Assembly: GCA_027306995.1 (NCBI GenBank)
Contig: DAHUXS010000011.1
Span: 149,045-213,044 of the forward strand
Direction: 5' to 3'
DNA: 64,000 bases
Source: Lysobacter sp.
GTDB taxonomy: Bacteria; Pseudomonadota; Gammaproteobacteria; Xanthomonadales; Xanthomonadaceae
The notes under the pieces are model-generated. The model saw nothing but the letters and a program-made list of their open reading frames with translations, did no database searches and was not told where the DNA came from. This document shows, one piece after another, positions 9,675 through 18,715 of the stretch (position 1 is its first letter; the number at the start of each line of letters is the position of its first letter). The position numbers were made by a program, and so were the translations under genes.

Positions 9675-10097
9675 ATGGCCGAAACCACCCATCCAGACCC
9701 GCTGCCGACCGATTCCGAGTTGCGGGAACGCCTGAGTCCCGAGCAATACGCGATCTGCCGTTGTTCGGCGACCGAGCGCGCATTCACCGGCAAGTACTGG
9801 GATCACCACGAAGCCGGCCGCTATGCCTGCGTGGCCTGTGGCCAGCCCCTGTTCGCGTCCACCGACAAATACGATTCCGGCAGCGGTTGGCCGAGCTACG
9901 TGCGCCCGATCGCGGACGCGGCCGTGGATGAACATGCCGACGACAGCCATGGCATGCATCGCGTCGAAGTGCGCTGCAGCCGCTGCGAGTCGCACCTGGG
10001 CCATGTCTTCCCCGATGGCCCGGCGCCGACCGGGCTGCGTTACTGCATCAATTCGGCGGCGCTGGACTTCGAGCCCGAAGCGCCTCAGCAGCGCTGA
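9675..10097 (+). CDS. msrB: Peptide methionine (R)-S-oxide reductase
   Basis: MsrB reduces the R epimer of methionine sulfoxide in proteins, complementing MsrA encoded at 21.0 kb. The 140-residue protein started at ATG 9675 has the two zinc CxxC pairs (Cys52/Cys55 in CVACGQP, Cys101/Cys104 in [10 protein letters not shown]). The catalytic cysteine is Cys124 in RYCINSAAL. The frame is open 84 bases further upstream, but that stretch lacks similarity. There is no signal peptide, so the enzyme is cytoplasmic. It is divergent from lptD with about 95 bases between starts, and its 3' end overlaps the convergent deacetylase gene by 13 bases. Confidence 0.96.
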   Translation: MAETTHPDPLPTDSELRERLSPEQYAICRCSATERAFTGKYWDHHEAGRYACVACGQPLFASTDKYDSGSGWPSYVRPIADAAVDEHADDSHGMHRVEVRCSRCESHLGHVFPDGPAPTGLRYCINSAALDFEPEAPQQR

Positions 10098-11011
10098 CCG
10101 CACAGTGCGGTGACATGGGCGCGGGCGGAATCCGCCAGCGCCGGCAGGGCATAGCCGCCTTCCAGGGTCGATACGATCCGACCGCGGGCATGGCGTTCGG
10201 CCACTTCGACCAGCCGTTCGGTGATCCAGGCGAAATCGCGGGTCTCGAACATGCCCTGCGCCAGCGGGTCTTCGCGATGGGCATCGAAGCCGGCCGAAAC
10301 CAGCAGCAACTGCGGCCTGAAGGCATCGATGCGCGGGATCAGCACCTCTTCCCATAGCGTCCGCACGGCCTGGGCGCTGGCCAAGGGCGGCCAGGGTGCG
10401 TTGGCGATGTTGTCGGCGCCGGTCTCGGCGGCGTGGCCGGTGCCGGGATAGAGCGGCGACTGGTGGGTGTCGACGAACAGCACGCGCGGCTCCCGCTCGA
10501 AGATCGCCTGGGTGCCGTTGCCGTGGTGGACGTCGAAATCGGCGATCGCCACCCGTTCGATGCCGCTCGCCAACGCATGCGCCGCGGCGAGCGCGATGTT
10601 GTCGAACAGGCAGAAGCCCATCGCCATGTCGGGTTCGGCGTGGTGCCCGGGCGGGCGCACCGCGCAGAACGCGCGGCGATCATCGCCGGCCAACACCCAG
10701 TCGACCGCGGCGATCGCGGCGCCGGCCGCGCGCAGCGCGGCCTCGGGGCTGCCGGACGATAGCGCGGTATCGGAATCCAGCCATTCGATGTCGCCGCCGA
10801 CGGGACCTGCAAGCACGCGATCGATCAATGCGGCGTGGTGCACGCGCAACAGGTCTTCGCGCGTTGCCTGCGGCGCATCCTGCCAGTCGAGCGACAGCGC
10901 CGATGTCTGCAATGCATCGAGCACCGCGCGCAAGCGACCGGAATGTTCGGCGTGACCGGGGCCGGTGTCGTGGTCGAGGCAGGCGGCGTGCGTGTAAACG
11001 CGCAGGTTCAA
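10085..11011 (-). CDS. Histone-deacetylase-family hydrolase (AcuC/AphA-like), TTG start
   Basis: This is a class II-type bacterial HDAC homologue, a zinc amidohydrolase likely to act on acetylated lysine, acetylpolyamines or a related amide; the substrate cannot be told from sequence. The active-site motifs are complete: RPPGHHAE (tandem His), [11 protein letters not shown] (Zn Asp and His), SAGFDAH (second Zn Asp) and LEGGY. The frame has no ATG near the conserved start. A TTG at 11011 overlaps the stop of the adenosyltransferase gene (TTGA at 11008-11011) and yields 308 residues starting [10 protein letters not shown], the normal family N-terminus. Coupling to a cobalamin adenosyltransferase gene is noteworthy. 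Confidence 0.9.
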   Translation of the reverse strand: MNLRVYTHAACLDHDTGPGHAEHSGRLRAVLDALQTSALSLDWQDAPQATREDLLRVHHAALIDRVLAGPVGGDIEWLDSDTALSSGSPEAALRAAGAAIAAVDWVLAGDDRRAFCAVRPPGHHAEPDMAMGFCLFDNIALAAAHALASGIERVAIADFDVHHGNGTQAIFEREPRVLFVDTHQSPLYPGTGHAAETGADNIANAPWPPLASAQAVRTLWEEVLIPRIDAFRPQLLLVSAGFDAHREDPLAQGMFETRDFAWITERLVEVAERHARGRIVSTLEGGYALPALADSARAHVTALCGQRC

Positions 11012-11559
11012 CGCCGGCGCTCGTGCTGCCACAGCACCTCGCCGTGGCCGCTGTCGCGCGCCAGCACGCGTGACAGCACGAACAGCAGGTCGGAGAGGCG
11101 ATTGAGATAGCGGACCGCCTGCGGACGCACCGTCTCCATCCGTGCCAGCGCGACGGTTTCGCGTTCGGCGCGGCGGACCACCGTGCGCGCGACATGGCAA
11201 CGCGAGGCAGCTTCGCCGCCACCGGGCAGGATGAAATCCTTCAGCGGCGGCAAGGCGTCGTTGTAGTGGTCGAGTCGCTGCTCGAGGCGTTCGACGTCGG
11301 CATCGTCGATGGCCGAATGGCCGGGAATGCACAGTTCGCCGCCGAGATCGAACAGCTGGTGCTGGATCGAGGTCAGCAGGTCGCGGATGTCGTCCGGTAC
11401 AGCGCTGGCAAGCAGCAGGCCGATGCAGGAATTCGCTTCATCGACGGTGCCGTAGGCGGCAACGCGCAACGAGTCCTTGCCGGTACGGCTGCCGTCGCCT
11501 AGACCGGTGCTGCCATCGTCACCGGTCTTGGTGTAGATCTTCGAAAGGCGATTGCCCAT
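11008..11559 (-). CDS. Cob(I)alamin adenosyltransferase, PduO type
   Basis: The enzyme transfers the adenosyl group of ATP to cob(I)alamin to make coenzyme B12. The 183 residues form the PduO/EutT-like helical bundle. The N-terminal ATP loop KIYTKTGDDGSTGLGDG, a central FDLGGELCIPG and the C-terminal YLNRLSDLLFVLSR are typical. No cobalamin biosynthesis gene lies in the window, so the role would be salvage. It follows the DUF6580 membrane-protein gene by 21 bases on the same strand and overlaps the deacetylase start by four bases. Confidence 0.93.
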   Translation of the reverse strand: MGNRLSKIYTKTGDDGSTGLGDGSRTGKDSLRVAAYGTVDEANSCIGLLLASAVPDDIRDLLTSIQHQLFDLGGELCIPGHSAIDDADVERLEQRLDHYNDALPPLKDFILPGGGEAASRCHVARTVVRRAERETVALARMETVRPQAVRYLNRLSDLLFVLSRVLARDSGHGEVLWQHERRR

Positions 11560-11580
11560 GTCCGCGAACAGCGGGCGCGA

Positions 11581-12165
11581 TTACACCGTCTGCGCGCGCA
11601 GGGCCGGAACGCGGCGGCGCAGCAGTTCGAAGCCGCCGAACAGCACGGCCGAATACAGCAGGGTGCCGAGCACGGTCCACTTGAAGAACGGGATGCCGGC
11701 GGCGTAGCAGGCCATCAGGCCGGCGCCGTTCTTCGGATACATGGTGCCGCTGGCCCACACGCCGAAGTTGGTGACGAGGAAGAAGAAGATCGAGCCGGCC
11801 AGCGACCAGCCGAGCACGCGCGCGCCGCTGACGCGACCGCGCAGCGAGAAGCCGGCGAACGTGGTCAGGGCGATGCAGGCGTAGACCAGCCAGAACGACA
11901 GGTGGCCGACGTAATCGGCGTAGGTGCCGCCATTGAGCAGGCCGAGCGCCACGTCCGACACTAGCATCGCGATCAGCGGGATCCACAGCGCGGTGCGGCG
12001 TGAAGCGAAATAGGCGCCACCGAACAGGGCCATGGCTTCGACCGGCGAGAAATTCGGCGGGTGCGGCAGCAGGCGGGTCAGCGCAGCGGCGGCGATCATC
12101 GCGGCAAGCATCCACGGGCCGGCGGCGAGGGCGGAAGTCTGGTCGGTGCGGTTCATCGGCTTCAA
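11581..12165 (-). CDS. DUF6580-family membrane protein, putative transporter
   Basis: A 194-residue integral membrane protein with about six hydrophobic segments. It shows the family motif PHPPNFSPVEAMALFGGAY near the first loop, and NFGVWASGTMYP in the second half, which supports a DUF6580 assignment. Function is not established. The size and helix count resemble substrate-binding (S) subunits of ECF-type vitamin transporters, and the next gene handles cobalamin, so a corrinoid or related small-molecule uptake role is a reasonable but unproven inference. An alternative start three codons in (MNRTDQ) is possible. It is divergent from ubiH with 36 bases between. Confidence 0.78.
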   Translation of the reverse strand: MKPMNRTDQTSALAAGPWMLAAMIAAAALTRLLPHPPNFSPVEAMALFGGAYFASRRTALWIPLIAMLVSDVALGLLNGGTYADYVGHLSFWLVYACIALTTFAGFSLRGRVSGARVLGWSLAGSIFFFLVTNFGVWASGTMYPKNGAGLMACYAAGIPFFKWTVLGTLLYSAVLFGGFELLRRRVPALRAQTV

Positions 12166-12201
12166 CGGAAGATGGTGCGGAAGCCGTTAGCATAGCGCGT
12201 C

Positions 12202-13443
12202 ATGCCAGAACACGCCCCCACAACGCCCGGCGCCGCGGTGCGCCGACACGACATCGTCATCGTCGGTGGCGGGCTGGTCGGCGCCAGCCTGGCGATCGCC
12301 CTCGATGGTCTCGGCCTCGACGTCGCGATGGTGGAAGCCGCATCCGCCGGAGCGCTGCCTGCGGTGTTCGACCAGCGCAACCTCAGTTTCGCCGAAGCCA
12401 CCTGCAACGCCCTGGCCAATCTCGGCGTGTGGCGCCTGCTGCGCGCGCCGGCAGGACCGATCCGCCGCATCCATGTCAGTCGTCGCGGCGATTTCGGTCG
12501 CGTCGAGCTTGATGCCCGCGACTACGATCGCGAGGCGTTCGGGCAGGTCGTCGTCGCCAGCGATTTCGGCGAGGCGCTGGAAGCGCGGCTGGGCGAATTG
12601 CGCCATCTCACTCGCTATCGCCCTGCGCGCTTCATCGAATCGGCTGTCGATGGCGATGCCCGCGTCGTGCGCATTACCGATGGCGAAGGCGAACACCTAT
12701 TGATGACACGACTGCTGGTCGGCGCCGATGGCACGCAGAGCATGGTGCGTGCGGCGCTCGGCATCGCGGCCGAACATCACGATTACCGCAAGACATTGTT
12801 CGTCGCGCGCATGCGTTGCGATCGCGCGCCGGACGGCACGGCCTACGAACGCCTGACCGACGATGGTCCGACCGCGCTGCTGCCGCGCGGCGATCGCCAT
12901 TACGGCGTGGTGCATGCGGTGTCCGCCGACGAAGCCGATGCCGTCGCCGCGCTGGATGACGAAGCGTGGTGTGCGCGCATCCAGGACGCCTTCGGTTGGC
13001 GCGCAGGACGTTTTCTTTCCGCCGGGCCGTGCAGCCGCTATCCGGCGCAGCGCGTCCTGGCGGAGCGATTGATCGCATCGCGTGGCGTGGTGATCGGCAA
13101 TGCCGCCCAGACCATCCATCCCATCGGTGCGCAGGGCTTCAACCTCGGCCTGCGCGATGCCTTGACGCTGGTCGAATGCATCGCTGCTTCCGTGGCCGAC
13201 GCCGGCGCGAACGAGGTGTTGCAGCGTTACGCGCAACGACGCGCGGAAGACCGTTCGCGCACCATCGCTTTTTCCGACGGACTTGCGCGGCTCGCTGCCA
13301 ACCCGTCGCCATTGCTGCGGCCGTTGCGCACCTTGGGCATGGGCGCGATCGCACAAGTGGATGCGGTGCAATCAATGCTGGTCGGCGGCGCGATGGGCTA
13401 TCGCGGCGATGTCCCGGCGCTGTGTCGCGAGGTCGCGCGATGA
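12202..13443 (+). CDS. ubiH: Ubiquinone biosynthesis FAD-dependent hydroxylase UbiH
   Basis: A flavin monooxygenase of the UbiH/UbiI/COQ6 family, assigned to hydroxylation of the ubiquinone ring (C1 in UbiH). The 413 residues have the N-terminal Rossmann motif VIVGGGLVGASLA and the mid-protein VGADGTQS. The second FAD motif is GNAAQTIHPIGAQGFNLGLRDA. It overlaps the next hydroxylase gene by four bases (ATGA at 13440-13443). Which of the two acts at which ring position is inferred from the usual order ubiH-ubiI in Xanthomonadales. Protein sequence alone separates them only weakly. Confidence 0.88.
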   Translation: MPEHAPTTPGAAVRRHDIVIVGGGLVGASLAIALDGLGLDVAMVEAASAGALPAVFDQRNLSFAEATCNALANLGVWRLLRAPAGPIRRIHVSRRGDFGRVELDARDYDREAFGQVVVASDFGEALEARLGELRHLTRYRPARFIESAVDGDARVVRITDGEGEHLLMTRLLVGADGTQSMVRAALGIAAEHHDYRKTLFVARMRCDRAPDGTAYERLTDDGPTALLPRGDRHYGVVHAVSADEADAVAALDDEAWCARIQDAFGWRAGRFLSAGPCSRYPAQRVLAERLIASRGVVIGNAAQTIHPIGAQGFNLGLRDALTLVECIAASVADAGANEVLQRYAQRRAEDRSRTIAFSDGLARLAANPSPLLRPLRTLGMGAIAQVDAVQSMLVGGAMGYRGDVPALCREVAR

Positions 13444-14648
13444 CCGTGTCCGCAAGAAGCAGCCGCGGTCGTTTCGACGCCGTGGTCGTTGGTGGCGGCG
13501 TGGTCGGCATCGCCTGCGCGCTGGGCATGGCCGATGCCGGGCTCGATGTCGCGCTGGTGGAAGCGACGGAACCGCCGGCGTGGTCGCCAGCCAAGCCGGA
13601 TCTGCGCGTCTACGCCTTCGCGCCCGACAATGCGGCGCTGCTCGATCGCCTGAATGTGTGGGAAGAGGTCGCGCGCCAGCGCGCGCAGCCTTATCGGCGC
13701 ATGCGGGTGTGGGACGCGGCCGGTGGCGATGTGCTGGAATTCGACGCCGACGAATTGGCGCGACCGCAACTGGGCTGGATCGTCGAACACGGATTGCTGG
13801 TCGAGTGCTTGTGGCGGCAGTTGGAGCGGCGTGGTGTCGTCGTGCGTTGCCCGGCGCGCGTGACTGGTCTGGTCGTGTCGGATGAAGGCAGGGACGAAGG
13901 CGGCGTACGGATCACGCTGGACGATGGCGGGACGCTGGATGCCCGTATCGCGATCGCTGCCGATGGCGGCCAATCCGCCTTGCGCGAACTCGCCGGCATC
14001 GCCACCGACGATCGTGACTACGACCAGCTCGGGCTGGTTGCCTATGTGCGCAGCGAACAACCGCATGCGCAGACCGCGTTCCAGCGTTTCCTGCCCGGTG
14101 GTCCGCTGGCTTTGCTGCCGTGCACGGAAGGGCGCAGTTCGATCGTGTGGTCGTTGCCGGTCGACGAAGCGCGGCGCTTGCAGGAGATGGACGCCACCGC
14201 CTTCAACCATGAACTCACCCGCGCTTCCGATGCCTGCCTGGGTAGGTTGGAGCTCGATTCGGTACGCGCTGCCTTCCCGTTGCGACGCAAGCTGGCGCGC
14301 GCGCAGCGCGCGGAACGCGTATTGCTGATGGGCGATGCCGCGCATGTGGTGCATCCGCTGGCGGGGCAGGGCGTGAATCTGGGTCTGCGCGACGTTTCGG
14401 CCTGGTTGCGCGGCGTGCGCGACGCCAAGGCGAAGGGTCGCGATTTCGATGCGCCGGCGCGCCTGCAGCGCTGGGCACGCGAACGCCGCAGTGACAATGC
14501 GGTGTCGACGCTGGCCTTCGAGACGATTAATCGCGTCTATTCCAACGATCTGCCCGTGACCACGCTGCTACGCGGGCATGCATTGGGCATCGCCGGGCGC
14601 GTGCCGATGTTGCGCCACGCGCTGTGGCGTCACGCCGCGGGAATCTGA
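13440..14648 (+). CDS. ubiI: Ubiquinone biosynthesis FAD-dependent hydroxylase, UbiI/VisC-like
   Basis: The second ubiquinone-pathway flavin monooxygenase, 402 residues, started at the ATG that overlaps the ubiH stop. The frame is open much further upstream inside ubiH, which is a shadow. It has the GxGxxG motif VVVGGGVVGIACA, the DG motif AADGGQSALRE and the conserved MGDAAHVVHPLAGQGVNLG. The closest roles are C5 hydroxylation (UbiI) or, in species lacking UbiF, more than one ring position. A strong bidirectional hairpin follows the stop within 35 bases. Confidence 0.86.
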   Translation: MTVSARSSRGRFDAVVVGGGVVGIACALGMADAGLDVALVEATEPPAWSPAKPDLRVYAFAPDNAALLDRLNVWEEVARQRAQPYRRMRVWDAAGGDVLEFDADELARPQLGWIVEHGLLVECLWRQLERRGVVVRCPARVTGLVVSDEGRDEGGVRITLDDGGTLDARIAIAADGGQSALRELAGIATDDRDYDQLGLVAYVRSEQPHAQTAFQRFLPGGPLALLPCTEGRSSIVWSLPVDEARRLQEMDATAFNHELTRASDACLGRLELDSVRAAFPLRRKLARAQRAERVLLMGDAAHVVHPLAGQGVNLGLRDVSAWLRGVRDAKAKGRDFDAPARLQRWARERRSDNAVSTLAFETINRVYSNDLPVTTLLRGHALGIAGRVPMLRHALWRHAAGI

Positions 14649-14660
14649 TTCGCAAAAGCA

Positions 14661-14682
14661 ATGCCCCGCCGTAGCGGGGCAT
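14661..14682 (-). terminator. Rho-independent terminator of the small secreted-protein gene, possibly bidirectional
   Basis: A perfect 9-bp GC-rich stem (ATGCCCCGC / GCGGGGCAT) with the loop CGTA. Read on the minus strand it is followed by TTGCTTTTG, a T-rich tail, which suits the end of the gene at 14693-15004. It also lies just after the ubiI stop, so it may stop plus-strand transcripts too, though no T-run follows on that side. Confidence 0.8.
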
Positions 14683-14692
14683 GTCGGTCGGC

Positions 14693-15004
14693 TTACGGCG
14701 TGGTGGTGGCCGGTGCCGCGGTCACGTCCTTGTCCTTCTTGCCGTGCTTCTTTTTCTTGCTGTCCTTGTTGCCAGTGCTTGCCGGATCGGTCGGTGTCGT
14801 GCCCATCGGGTCCGCTGCCGGTGTCGCCGGTGCAGTCTGTGCCGGGGCCGACATGCTGTCGGTCGCCGATGGCGTCTGCGTCGCGCTTGGCGATGAAGAA
14901 GCCGGCGCCTGCTGCGGAGCCGATTGCGGTGCGGTCTGCGCCGAAGCCAGGCCGGAGGAGGCGAGCAAGGCGGCAGTTGCGATGAACAGGGAAGTGCGAT
15001 TCAT
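14693..15004 (-). CDS. Small secreted low-complexity protein, Pro/Ala/Thr/Ser-rich with Lys cluster
   Basis: A 103-residue protein with a convincing signal peptide (MNRTSLFIATAALLASSGLASA, cut before QTAPQ). A low-complexity region rich in Gln, Ala, Pro, Ser and Thr follows, then a basic block DSKKKKHGKKDKD near the C-terminus and a TTTP end. No catalytic motif and no known family is recognised. It stands alone, with its own terminator on one side and about 215 non-coding bases on the other. A periplasmic or cell-wall-associated, flexible protein is the most that can be inferred. Composition is biased, but the signal peptide, an AGAGGT-like ribosome site and the terminator argue for a real gene. 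Confidence 0.72.
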   Translation of the reverse strand: MNRTSLFIATAALLASSGLASAQTAPQSAPQQAPASSSPSATQTPSATDSMSAPAQTAPATPAADPMGTTPTDPASTGNKDSKKKKHGKKDKDVTAAPATTTP

Positions 15005-15220
15005 TGCGGGAACCTCTACAACGTGTCGGGGGGAGGCTCGACCGTAATTCGGATGCGCAATCGTGCAAGTTAACGTCGCGCTAAATCCATGAATCGATGT
15101 TCAGGCTAATCGCTTTCAGGCAAGAAATTTCGGTATCGACATTCGTGCAACGCAATCGGCCGCGAAAGCGGACAGCAAAAAAGTGAATGCGCGATATGCG
15201 CGAAATGAATGCGACCAGTG

Positions 15221-16279
15221 TCAGCGTGTATTCGCGTATGCGGCGAACACCGTGATCTCTTCGCGATCGTGATACAGCTGGCGCGCGCGCAGATCGACGT
15301 CGCCACCGCACTGCGCACGGAACAGGTCGAGGCAGCGCTGCGTTTCCAGCCAGCGCTTCTTCATCGGCAGCTTGAGATTGAAGATCATGCGCCGGCACCA
15401 GCCTTCGCGCAGCCAGGACGCCATGCGTTCGGCCACGCGGATTGGCTGTTCCACCATGTCGCAGACCATCCAGTCGAGCTGGTCCTGCGGGTGCCAGGAG
15501 AAGCCGTCCTCGCGCAGGTGGGTGACTTGCCCGATGTCGAACAGATGCGCGCGCAGCGGACCGTTGTCGATCGCGATGACGCTCAGTCCCTGCCGCAGCA
15601 AGACCCAGGTCCAGCCACCGGGCGCGGCGCCGAGGTCGGCGGCGCGCATGCCGGGTTGCAGCCAGGCTTGCCGTTCTTCCGGAGTGATCAACACGCCCAG
15701 CGCTTCGTCGAGCTTCAACGCCGAGCGCGAGGGCGCGTCGGCGTGCATGCGCAGGCGCGGAATGCCCAGCGGCCACGGCGCGCTGTCGTCGCGATCGGCG
15801 CTGGCGAGGAAGGCGTGGCGACCGTCGATGAAGGCGACGTGCAATCTCTGCCGCGCCTTTGGATCGAGCAGTCCTTCCCGCTTCAATGCCGGACGCAACG
15901 CATTGCCGAAGCTGCGCGCCAGTCCCGACAGCGGGCGGCCTTCGTCGGAATCGGAATGTTCGACCCAGACATCATTGAACGGGCCGTCACCGGATTCGCG
16001 TAGCGCGGCGATCAGGGGCGTGATGCGATCAGCGGGATCGAGGTCGGAAAGTTCGGCGATCAGGCGCAGTTTCTGCCGTGCGAATACCAGCTCGCGCCAC
16101 GGCAACGCATCATCCAGCGCGGCGCCATCTTCGCAATGGAACAGCACGTAGCCGCTGTCGCGATGGGTCCGGGCGTAGCCGGGATGGCCGAGCAGCGCGG
16201 CGCGATCGCTGAGTTCCGCGGCCAGTTCCGGTTCGAATCCCGCCCGGCACCAGCACAGCAGGCCGGAGAGTGCGGTCAT
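15221..16279 (-). CDS. rlmM: 23S rRNA (cytidine-2498-2'-O)-methyltransferase
   Basis: RlmM places the 2'-O-methyl on C2498 at the peptidyl-transferase centre of 23S rRNA. The protein has 352 residues, close to E. coli RlmM (366). A THUMP-like N-terminal half is followed by a Rossmann methyltransferase half with the SAM motif ADLGAAPGGWTWVL. The FNLKLPMKKRW segment carries catalytic lysine. The ATG at 16279 shares a base with the stop of the upstream deaminase gene (TGATG), so the longer open frame reaching 17155 is rejected. About 215 non-coding bases lie beyond the stop. Confidence 0.93.
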   Translation of the reverse strand: MTALSGLLCWCRAGFEPELAAELSDRAALLGHPGYARTHRDSGYVLFHCEDGAALDDALPWRELVFARQKLRLIAELSDLDPADRITPLIAALRESGDGPFNDVWVEHSDSDEGRPLSGLARSFGNALRPALKREGLLDPKARQRLHVAFIDGRHAFLASADRDDSAPWPLGIPRLRMHADAPSRSALKLDEALGVLITPEERQAWLQPGMRAADLGAAPGGWTWVLLRQGLSVIAIDNGPLRAHLFDIGQVTHLREDGFSWHPQDQLDWMVCDMVEQPIRVAERMASWLREGWCRRMIFNLKLPMKKRWLETQRCLDLFRAQCGGDVDLRARQLYHDREEITVFAAYANTR

Positions 16280-16848
16280 CAGTAATGCGTCCCGCTCTCG
16301 CCGAACGCGCGCAGCACGGCGCAGGCGGCATCGCGTTGCAAGTCGCGCACCACTTCGATGTCGCGGCGTTGCAGCTCGCCGATCCAGTCGGCGGGCAACG
16401 GGCCTTCGTCGAATTCGGTCAGTGCCATCACGTCTTCGGCGCGCGCGCCGATCAGCAGACGGTCGATACCGGCCCACACGCTGGCGCCGTAGCACTGGCA
16501 GCAGGGTTGCGCCGAGGTCGCCAGCGTCACCGGCCCCCACACGCTGCCGTCGTCGTTGCGGTTGAGGCGCGGCCGCTGCAGGCGTTGCTGCGCCAGCATG
16601 AAGGCCATCATTTCGCCGTGCGCCACCGAACACGATTGCGGCACGACGCGATTGACGCCGATCGCGATCACCTTGTGGTCCGGCGAAAACACGGCTGCGC
16701 CGAACGGGCCGCCGCTGCCGGCTTCGATATTCCGCTTCGACAACGCCACCGCCAGCGCGACCTTGTCGTCGTCGCTTTCGTAGCGATCGGCGATCGGGAA
16801 CTCGTGCGCCCAGATCGGCAGGGTGAGATGGAGTTGCAGCGGCAGCAT
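16279..16848 (-). CDS. Nucleoside/nucleobase deaminase, CDA superfamily
   Basis: A 189-residue zinc deaminase of the guanine/adenosine deaminase-like branch. The zinc site reads H77-G-E79 in SVAHGEMMAF and PCCQC (Cys116 and Cys119). His plus two Cys bind zinc, and Glu79 is the proton shuttle. The usual HAE is HGE here. The substrate is not deducible: guanine, cytosine or a nucleoside are candidates. The gene lies six bases after glnS and shares one base with the rlmM start, suggesting a glnS-deaminase-rlmM transcription unit. Confidence 0.85.
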   Translation of the reverse strand: MLPLQLHLTLPIWAHEFPIADRYESDDDKVALAVALSKRNIEAGSGGPFGAAVFSPDHKVIAIGVNRVVPQSCSVAHGEMMAFMLAQQRLQRPRLNRNDDGSVWGPVTLATSAQPCCQCYGASVWAGIDRLLIGARAEDVMALTEFDEGPLPADWIGELQRRDIEVVRDLQRDAACAVLRAFGESGTHY

Positions 16849-16854
16849 CGCGAC

Positions 16855-18597
<1,743 letters not shown>

Positions 18598-18715
18598 GCG
18601 ATGCTGGAACTGGAACGGTGTGCGCAGTGTACCGGGTCTGCGGAATCGACTTGCGCCATCGGTCACAGTAAGCGGGTTTTAGCAGGTAGCCGCGGGGCCG
18701 GATGCGCAGTAGCGT

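Noticed and set aside
9579..10355. A 259-codon N-terminal extension of lptD
   Set aside because: It lies antisense to msrB, lacks LptD similarity, and would bury the evident signal peptide that starts at the GTG at 9578.
15177..15201. A possible terminator after rlmM (GCGC-GATAT-GCGC with six A on the plus strand)
   Set aside because: The stem has only four pairs and lies some distance from the T-run on the minus strand, so the evidence is too thin to annotate.
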